Assembly (NCBI GenBank): GCA_022799495.1
Contig: JAAWON010000011.1
Location: 1-40,672, forward strand
Source of the DNA: Erysipelotrichaceae bacterium
GTDB taxonomy: Bacteria > Bacillota_I > Bacilli_A > Erysipelotrichales > Erysipelotrichaceae
DNA: 40,672 nt
Reading direction: 5' to 3'
A model generated the notes under the pieces. It saw only the letters and a list, made by a program, of their open reading frames with translations, had not been told where the DNA came from and ran no database searches. This document shows, one piece after another, positions 34,436 to 40,672 of this stretch. The position numbers and the translations under genes are program-made. Every line of letters begins with the position of its first letter. Position 1 is the first letter of the stretch.

Positions 34436-35359
34436 TTAAATCCCTTTCAACTGATGGAATGCATGTTGGGCCGCAATCGCACCATCGCTGGTAGCGGTAA
34501 CGACTTGTCGTAGCTGTTTGTGAATGACATCACCGGCACCATAGATGCCTTTGCATGTTGTCTCACAATTCTCATCGACAAGCAGATAGCCCTGCGCATT
34601 TAACACATCCAGTCCCTGCAAAAATGAAGTTGCCGGGTCTTGACCGATATAAGGGAAGATGCCCATGCATTCCAACGTCATCTCCTCTAACGTATCGCTG
34701 TGTGCCAATACAATCCCACTTACCCGCATACCATCATCGAGGATGCGCACGGGGATGTGCTTTTTGATCACATGAATCTTGGGATTGTCTTTGATGCGCT
34801 GCTGGATAATCGCATCGCCGCGAAATACATCACGACGAATCACAATGTGAACACTGCCTGCGAATTGGCTCAGATAGAGGGCCTCCTCCAAAGCGGAATT
34901 GCCACCGCCGATCACGACAACGTCTTTTCCCTTAAAGAACGCTCCATCGCATACCGCACAATAGGATACACCACGACCGATGTTTTCCACTTCTCCGGGT
35001 ATTTGAAGCATACGCTCCTTCGTACCGCTGGCAACGATGACCGCCCGTGCTTCATAACAGGTGCCATCCTCACAGAGAATCTTTTTATATTCTGTGCCAT
35101 CTTGAATCTGAACTACATTCCCATACAAATATTCACTGCCGAACGCTGTCGCATGTTCAAACATGTCACTGGCCAACTGCGCTCCCGCAGTTTCCTTAAT
35201 GCCCGGCCAGTTCGCAATCTCATACGTTTTTATCAGTTTACCACCCGGTGCGCCCATTTCCAGCATAGCGGTTTTTAACCCGGCACGACTGGCATAAATG
35301 GATGCGCTCATCCCGGCGGGTCCAGCACCGATTATTATTATATCGTATTGTCGCTCCAT
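34436..35359 (-). CDS. trxB: thioredoxin reductase
   Basis: This 307-aa flavoprotein has FAD motif GAGPAGMSA (11-19), redox-active CAVC (Cys134, Cys137), NADPH motif GGGNSALEEA and the C-terminal FAD box GIYGAGDV. The enzyme reduces thioredoxin with NADPH. The ATG at 35359 is 7 nt after AGGAGG; a TTG at 35365 is inside the spacing and not used. Its first 22 nt overlap the end of the lgt::ppaX gene, so translation is coupled. It is the last gene of the operon. HKQLRQVVTA matches the FAD/NAD contact helix. Confidence 0.96.
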   Translation of the reverse strand: MERQYDIIIIGAGPAGMSASIYASRAGLKTAMLEMGAPGGKLIKTYEIANWPGIKETAGAQLASDMFEHATAFGSEYLYGNVVQIQDGTEYKKILCEDGTCYEARAVIVASGTKERMLQIPGEVENIGRGVSYCAVCDGAFFKGKDVVVIGGGNSALEEALYLSQFAGSVHIVIRRDVFRGDAIIQQRIKDNPKIHVIKKHIPVRILDDGMRVSGIVLAHSDTLEEMTLECMGIFPYIGQDPATSFLQGLDVLNAQGYLLVDENCETTCKGIYGAGDVIHKQLRQVVTATSDGAIAAQHAFHQLKGI

Positions 35360-36807
35360 TCGCAATCCTCCTTTACTAATTCTATCAATTCATTTAACTG
35401 ATGAATCACTCTGCACGGTTTTTGATCCAATAGTGCTTGTTCACGATTGGGGTCAAAGGAAGCCGCCACTGAGAATCCACCCATGCGTTTGCATGCTTCG
35501 ATATCGCTGGGATTATCCCCCACATAAATTACATCATCATGATTGTGAAGCAGTTTTTGACATGCCAACAAAATGCCTTCGGGATCCGGTTTGGGATGCT
35601 CGATATCCTCCGCTCCAATAATAACATCCACATAGGAATCTAGCGCAAAAGCCTCTAGGCCCAGTTGTACCATGGATTTGATTTTATTGGAGACAACTCC
35701 AACGGCATAGCCGTTTTCCTTCAAATATTTCAGTGTTTCGCGTGCGTGCGGGAAACTTTTGATATATTCATTGTGATGCTCCCGATTAAATGCACGATAA
35801 TAGGCAATGATTTCATCTACCAAATCTTCCTTGAAATATTGCTGGAACGTACCTTTCAGCGTCGGTCCTAAAAATGAGGATAGTTCCTCCTCGCTGAGCA
35901 CATGATCCGGCATATACTTATGAAAGGTGTGCCGGAAGGAGGCATAGATCAAATCCTTTGTATCGACCAAGGTGCCATCCAAATCAAACAAGACGGCCGG
36001 TTTTTCGCGGCGAAATGGCCAAATCCGTGCGAATAGTTTATCAAAGACACCTAGAATGCCAAGGATGCCAATGGCAACGCCGATCAGTGATACCACCTGT
36101 GCCATTTTTAATTCTCCCAGCATCAAGGCATCACTGCGCATACTTTCAATCCAAAAGCGTACTGCGCCATACCAACTCAAATAGGCATACATCAAATCGC
36201 CGCGTTTCCTGCGTCCATACTTCTGATATAGGAAGCGAATGATCACCCAGCCCAATAGATTTGCTAAACTCTCAAACAGAAAGGTTGGTTCACGATAAGA
36301 TCCGCCGATATACATCTGATCTTTGATAAAAGAAGGGAAATAGTGATAATACTCCTCGGATACAATGCGTCCATAGGCTTCTTGATTGATGAAATTGCCC
36401 CAGCGACCGATGGCCTGTGCAATCAATATATTGGGGAAAATCGCATCCATAATGCGCATGCCATCCACTGCTTTATTGCGAAAGTACCATAAGCCAAACA
36501 GGGTGGCTGCGATGATTCCGCCATGAATGGCCAAGCCGCCTTCCCAAATATAGAAGATGCGCATCGGATTTGCCGCATACATCTCCCATTCAAAGATTAC
36601 ATAATAGATGCGTGCACCGATGATACCAATCGGAAACATGTAGTAGAAAAAATCCTCGAAGATATCTGTTTGATATCCCCATTTTTTTAGTGTCTTAATA
36701 CTTAAATAATATGCGATCAATGCCCCTGCGAGCATGAGAAACGCATACCATGTGATCGTAATCGAACCGATTGACAGGATCACCTTTGCGTTTGGGAACA
36801 GTTCCAT
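35338..36807 (-). CDS. lgt: Lgt-PpaX fusion: prolipoprotein diacylglyceryl transferase joined to a HAD pyrophosphatase
   Basis: The 489-aa frame is a two-enzyme fusion. Residues 1 to about 265 are Lgt: about seven membrane helices, GGLAIHGG, the signature GRWGNFINQEAYG, and WYGAVRFWIESMR; it attaches diacylglycerol to lipobox cysteines. Residues about 270-489 are a HAD phosphatase of the PpaX type: FDLDGTLVDT with nucleophile Asp275, VVSNK, HPKPDP and VGDNPSDIEA. In Bacillus hprK, lgt and ppaX are separate neighbours, and PpaX hydrolyses the pyrophosphate made by HPrK/P. Here lgt follows hprK and carries PpaX as its cytoplasmic tail. The start at 36807 follows GGAGGT; an upstream in-frame ATG (36912) has no site and adds charged noise. 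Both halves look intact. The gap 36808-36966 holds no gene. Confidence 0.93.
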   Translation of the reverse strand: MELFPNAKVILSIGSITITWYAFLMLAGALIAYYLSIKTLKKWGYQTDIFEDFFYYMFPIGIIGARIYYVIFEWEMYAANPMRIFYIWEGGLAIHGGIIAATLFGLWYFRNKAVDGMRIMDAIFPNILIAQAIGRWGNFINQEAYGRIVSEEYYHYFPSFIKDQMYIGGSYREPTFLFESLANLLGWVIIRFLYQKYGRRKRGDLMYAYLSWYGAVRFWIESMRSDALMLGELKMAQVVSLIGVAIGILGILGVFDKLFARIWPFRREKPAVLFDLDGTLVDTKDLIYASFRHTFHKYMPDHVLSEEELSSFLGPTLKGTFQQYFKEDLVDEIIAYYRAFNREHHNEYIKSFPHARETLKYLKENGYAVGVVSNKIKSMVQLGLEAFALDSYVDVIIGAEDIEHPKPDPEGILLACQKLLHNHDDVIYVGDNPSDIEACKRMGGFSVAASFDPNREQALLDQKPCRVIHQLNELIELVKEDCEWSDNTI

Positions 36808-36966
36808 AAGCGACCTCCGTTTCTTTGTTTCTGTCTGCATGGGAGGCGGTATCCCGCTATCCCTTTTTTTAAGAAATGCGTATATTATCGCTTTTTTTTG
36901 CTTCATCTTCATTTAGCGCTATGTAGTGAGCGAACATATAAGCAAGATATGCAGCGTTTTTTTATG

Positions 36967-37950
36967 TTATGGCTTCTTTGTGTTTGCTTGTTTTGTTGGC
37001 AGCGCTGCCTCTTTGCGTTTGTTTTCCTCAATATATTGTAGAACGCGTTCTTCAAATTCCTTGGCGCTGTCCATACCCATTTCACTGAGAATGAAATTGG
37101 TCACGGCCGATTCGATGATAACGGCCATGGAGCGGCCCTCACGCACCGGAATGACAATCTTAGGCACTTCCACACCCAATAGATTATCATATTTCTTATT
37201 TTCGATGCCAACCCGATCATAATCGGCATTGCGCTCCCATGGCATCAGACAGATTTCTAATGCGACCTCTGCCTTGGATACGATCGAGGCAATTCCAAAC
37301 ATGCGCTGGATGTTAATGACACCGATGCCGCGGATTTCCAACATTCCCCTGAGCATTTCCGGGGGCTGCCCGACAATCTTGTTGTGGATGCGATAAATAT
37401 CCACTCGATCATCGGCCACAAGCAGATGTCCGCGCTTGACGAGTTCCAAAGCAATTTCCGATTTGCCCATTCCACTTTCCCCACGAATGAGTACACCTTT
37501 GCCATAGATATTGATTAAGCCACCGTGCAGCGTATCGCTGGCCGCGAGCTGTTCATCCAAAAAGGCAACGATATCAATAATCAGCCTTGAGGTGGTAGCG
37601 CTGGAGACAAAGATCGGAAATTTTTTACGCTTGGCAATGCGCTTTAACAAAGGCGGGCATTCATACTGCTTGGAGATGATGATTGCCGGTGTTACTGCGG
37701 TGGTAAGAAAGTCAAAGGATTTGCGCTGTTTATGCTCACTCATCGTTTGAATATAAGCGATCTCTTTATCACCGAGGACAACGAGTCGTTTCAACTGGGA
37801 ATGATCGAAGTAACCGGCCAATTCCAAGCCGGGACGATTCGTATCGGCAATCATGATGGGACGCTCTAAACTCTCCTCATTGCCACAGATCTGTTCAAAA
37901 TTGAAGTATTCCTTCAATTTGCGCACGGTAATAAATTTAACTTCCTCCAT
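36967..37950 (-). CDS. hprK: HPr kinase/phosphorylase
   Basis: This 327-aa bifunctional enzyme phosphorylates Ser46 of HPr and reverses the reaction by phosphorolysis, releasing pyrophosphate; it governs carbon catabolite repression. Walker A is GESGMGKSE (157-165), His142 (LHG) is the catalytic histidine region, and the family signature LEIRGIGVINI (204-214) is exact. The C-terminal tail after residue 310 is basic and alanine/lysine-rich. The GGGGGAT site lies inside uvrA, and the start overlaps the uvrA end by 14 nt. The pyrophosphatase half of the next gene fits its chemistry. Confidence 0.97.
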   Translation of the reverse strand: MEEVKFITVRKLKEYFNFEQICGNEESLERPIMIADTNRPGLELAGYFDHSQLKRLVVLGDKEIAYIQTMSEHKQRKSFDFLTTAVTPAIIISKQYECPPLLKRIAKRKKFPIFVSSATTSRLIIDIVAFLDEQLAASDTLHGGLINIYGKGVLIRGESGMGKSEIALELVKRGHLLVADDRVDIYRIHNKIVGQPPEMLRGMLEIRGIGVINIQRMFGIASIVSKAEVALEICLMPWERNADYDRVGIENKKYDNLLGVEVPKIVIPVREGRSMAVIIESAVTNFILSEMGMDSAKEFEERVLQYIEENKRKEAALPTKQANTKKP

Positions 37951-40672
37951 GCGGATCCCCCTTTAACAGTTTGCGCAGATAATGAGCGGTATAACTCTCT
38001 TTTACCGCAGCGATTTCCTCCGGAGTACCCTGCGCAAGGATACTGCCGCCTTCATCGCCGCCCTCAGGTCCTAAATCAATGATATGGTCCGCACATTTGA
38101 TCACATCAAGATTATGTTCAATCACCAGCACGGTATCGCCATTGTCAACGATGCGCTGTAAGACTTCTAAGAGCTTTTTCACATCATGCGTATGTAAACC
38201 GGTGGTTGGCTCATCTAATACAAAGAGTGTCTTGCCGGTTGCCTTGCGCTGTAATTCCGATGCGAGTTTTACTCGTTGTGCCTCACCGCCCGATAAGGTG
38301 GTGGCACTTTGCCCCAGTTTAATATAGCCAAGCCCGACATCTTTTAATGTTTGTAATTTATGGCGAATCTTTGCCACATTCGCAAAGAAGTCGATCGCTT
38401 CTTCTACACTCATTTCCAATACGTCATAGATGTTTTTGCCTTTATAGGTTACCTGCAAGGTTTCTTCATTGTAGCGCCGCCCTCCGCATTCCTCACATGG
38501 CACATAGACATCCGGTAGGAAATGCATGGAGATGCGCAGGATACCATCACCTTGACAAGCCTCACAGCGACCACCTTTGACATTGAAGGAAAAGCGTCCT
38601 TTTTCATAGCCGCGCATTTTAGCATCCGGTGTTTGCGCAAATAGATCGCGGATATCATCGAATACGCCGGTATAGGTAGCGGGATTGGAACGCGGTGTGC
38701 GCCCGATGGGATCCTGTGAAATATCAATCAGCTTGTCAATATTGGCTAAGCCTTTGATTTTTTTATGCCTGCCCGGTTTAATTTTTGTACGACCCAGTTC
38801 ATGTAGGATTCCTTTGGAAAGAACTTCATTGACCAGTGAGGATTTACCGGAACCCGATACACCGGTGACAACGATCAATTTCCCCAATGGGAATTTTACG
38901 CTGATATGCTTCAGATTATTCGCAGATGCATCAATGACTTCGACATATTTGCGATTGCCTTTGCGGCGTGTTTGCGGTACTTCGATTTGTAAACGGCCAC
39001 TCAGATATTGACCGGTGATCGAATGCTCATCTGCCATGACCTGTGCCGGGGTACCGTGTGCTACCACATGGCCACCATGGACACCTGCGCCCGGCCCAAT
39101 GTCAATGATGTAGTCACTGGCTCTCATCGTATCTTCATCATGTTCGACAACGATCAGCGAATTGCCCAGATCCCGCATATTTTTGAGGGTGGCAATCAAG
39201 CGATCGTTATCACGCTGATGCAGGCCAATGCTTGGTTCATCCAGCACATACAATACACCGCTGAGATGCGATCCGATCTGCGTTGCCAAACGAATACGCT
39301 GTGCTTCTCCACCGGACAAAGAACCGGCCAGCCGATCCAACGTCAAATACCCCAAACCGACATTATTTAAAAACTGGAGGCGATCATGAATTTCCTTAAC
39401 GACCAGTTTGGCAATCTCCGCTTGCTGGGGTGTCAGCTTTAAGTGTTCCATATAGGCAAGTGCCTGTTTGACTGACATTTTGGTCCATTCATGAATGTTT
39501 AAATCACCGACACGCACAGCCAAAGCCTGCGCATTTAAACGCTTACCGCCACAGGCAGGACAGGGAGCCTCCGCCAAAAAGGTCGCATACCATTCTCGTG
39601 ACATTTGTGAAGTTGTTTCCATATAGCGCCGTTCAATTAAAGTACAAACACCTTCAATGTATTCACTCTTTTTGATGATACTGCCGGATTTGGAATACAT
39701 ATGAAAGGAAATCATATCCTTAGATCCATATAACAGGATATCCAATTCCTTTTTCGTTAAATCCTTAATCGGCTTGTCGATATCAATATGATAATGATCA
39801 CACAGTGCTTTGAAACGCTGCCATTCTAAATTTTCCTTGGCGATGATGTTCTTATAATAAATGATACCACCTTGGCGAATGCTTTTACTGCGATCGGGAA
39901 TCAAATAATCGACATCCACTTTTTGGGTAATGCCCAATCCCTTACAAGTATCGCATGCCCCAAAGGGCGCATTGAAGGAAAACAAGCGCGGTTCTAAACG
40001 CGGTATCGTAAAGCCGCAGTATTTACAGGAATAATTGCTGGAGAACAGTTCCTCTTTGTGATCATGATCGACAATCACAAGGCCATCGCTTAGCTTTAAA
40101 GCAGTTTCTAAGGAATCATGCAGGCGCGAGCGATCGTTTCCCTTCACAATGCGATCAACGACCACATCAATGTTATGCTTCTTGTTTTTTTCTAAAGGAG
40201 CGACATCCTCTAATAATTTCATCTCACCATCAATGCGCACACGGATAAAACCTTCCTTGCTTAAGCGCTCCAATAGATCCTTGTGGGTTCCCTTGGCTCC
40301 ATGGACGGCCGGGGAAAGGATGGTCAATCTTGTTTTATCCGGCAGTTCCATGATGCGATCTACCATCTGTTTGATCGTTTGCGAAGTAATCGGCTCATTG
40401 TGATTGGGACAATAAGGAGTACCAATGCGTGCATATAATAGACGCAGATAATCATAGATCTCCGTTACCGTACCAACAGTAGAACGAGGATTATTGCTCG
40501 TCGTTTTCTGATCAATGGAAATGGCCGGTGATAAGCCTTCAATCGAATCGACATCCGGTTTTTCACTGTTTCCTAAAAACTGTCGTGCATAGGCAGAAAG
40601 ACTTTCCACATAACGACGCTGACCTTCGGCATAAATGGTGTCAAAGGCTAAGGAGGTTTTGCCTGAGCCTGA
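37937..40672 (-). CDS. uvrA: excinuclease ABC subunit A, 5' end outside the window
   Basis: The frame is open to the last base of the window; 911 residues are visible and about 30 N-terminal ones are missing. The first visible residues, SGSGKTSLAFDTIYAEGQRR, are the first Walker A of UvrA, so no start codon lies here; the GTG at 40609 is an internal valine. The first zinc finger (CKYCGF ... CDTCKG), the signature LSGGEAQRIRLA, the second Walker A GVSGSGKSSL, the second zinc finger (CEACQGDG ... CEECGG) and the second LSGGEAQRVKLA are intact. UvrA finds DNA damage for nucleotide excision repair. uvrB is not in the window. It heads the operon hprK-lgt::ppaX-trxB. Confidence 0.98.
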   Translation of the reverse strand, partial: SGSGKTSLAFDTIYAEGQRRYVESLSAYARQFLGNSEKPDVDSIEGLSPAISIDQKTTSNNPRSTVGTVTEIYDYLRLLYARIGTPYCPNHNEPITSQTIKQMVDRIMELPDKTRLTILSPAVHGAKGTHKDLLERLSKEGFIRVRIDGEMKLLEDVAPLEKNKKHNIDVVVDRIVKGNDRSRLHDSLETALKLSDGLVIVDHDHKEELFSSNYSCKYCGFTIPRLEPRLFSFNAPFGACDTCKGLGITQKVDVDYLIPDRSKSIRQGGIIYYKNIIAKENLEWQRFKALCDHYHIDIDKPIKDLTKKELDILLYGSKDMISFHMYSKSGSIIKKSEYIEGVCTLIERRYMETTSQMSREWYATFLAEAPCPACGGKRLNAQALAVRVGDLNIHEWTKMSVKQALAYMEHLKLTPQQAEIAKLVVKEIHDRLQFLNNVGLGYLTLDRLAGSLSGGEAQRIRLATQIGSHLSGVLYVLDEPSIGLHQRDNDRLIATLKNMRDLGNSLIVVEHDEDTMRASDYIIDIGPGAGVHGGHVVAHGTPAQVMADEHSITGQYLSGRLQIEVPQTRRKGNRKYVEVIDASANNLKHISVKFPLGKLIVVTGVSGSGKSSLVNEVLSKGILHELGRTKIKPGRHKKIKGLANIDKLIDISQDPIGRTPRSNPATYTGVFDDIRDLFAQTPDAKMRGYEKGRFSFNVKGGRCEACQGDGILRISMHFLPDVYVPCEECGGRRYNEETLQVTYKGKNIYDVLEMSVEEAIDFFANVAKIRHKLQTLKDVGLGYIKLGQSATTLSGGEAQRVKLASELQRKATGKTLFVLDEPTTGLHTHDVKKLLEVLQRIVDNGDTVLVIEHNLDVIKCADHIIDLGPEGGDEGGSILAQGTPEEIAAVKESYTAHYLRKLLKGDPHGGS

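Noticed and set aside
40607-40609. GTG as uvrA start
   Set aside because: The frame continues to the window edge and encodes the first Walker A of UvrA, so this codon is an internal valine.

Overview
The window reads as a chromosomal stretch of a low-to-moderate G+C Bacillota (Firmicutes) genome, probably an Erysipelotrichia-like lineage. The evidence is strong AGGAGG-type ribosome sites, a T-box leader, the gatCAB operon, and a uvrA-hprK-lgt-(ppaX)-trxB cluster. The order-level placement is inference. No rRNA, tRNA or CRISPR array was seen. Standard stop codons, including TGA, are used.

Layout. 1-1850: a small XRE repressor gene divergent from an unrecognised 353-354 aa gene, with a perfect inverted repeat over the repressor's -35. 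1952-4665: a P1-family (DmpA-like) peptidase, then a two-gene SufC/SufB-type Fe-S assembly unit. 4750-7332: a promoter, T-box leader and terminator that control an amino-acid ABC transporter (permease, ATPase, lipoprotein binding protein). 7418-8697: a long structured hairpin, a membrane-anchored thermonuclease with a small partner gene, and two strong terminators. 8698-9903 (minus): a flavodiiron protein. 10309-18792: a housekeeping operon pcrA-ligA-camS-gatC-gatA-gatB. 19011-21279: a membrane protein of unknown function and an RlmD-type 23S rRNA methyltransferase.

21304-22003 is the most interesting locus. It is a visibly A+T-rich, compact type III toxin-antitoxin system (ToxIN/AbiQ type): a near-consensus promoter, two 34-nt tandem repeats whose short stems differ by compensatory changes, an intrinsic terminator, then a 167-aa ToxN-family endoribonuclease. 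It lies between rlmD and a fluoride-type CLC antiporter gene.

22252-29204 is an accessory region: CLC-F antiporter (minus), signal peptidase I (plus), TetR-controlled MFS efflux pump (minus), a 52-aa basic protein, a diacylglycerol-kinase-like lipid kinase (minus), a split ThrE/YjjPB exporter (plus), and a ParB-like mini-protein (minus). 29375-34227 holds an Uup/YfmR-type ABC-F ATPase with a thioredoxin-like lipoprotein, a CAP-domain surface protein, and a glycosyltransferase with TPR-like repeats. 34436-40672 (minus) is the operon uvrA(partial)-hprK-lgt::ppaX-trxB. In it the prolipoprotein diacylglyceryl transferase is fused to a PpaX-like pyrophosphatase, directly downstream of the HPr kinase/phosphorylase that makes pyrophosphate.

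The window is compact. Many genes overlap or abut, and several intrinsic terminators overlap stop codons or the ends of convergent genes. Start sites were assigned from ribosome-binding sites; in several cases (sufC, rlmD, flavodiiron, lgt, trxB, ABC-F) this moves the start inside the longest open frame.
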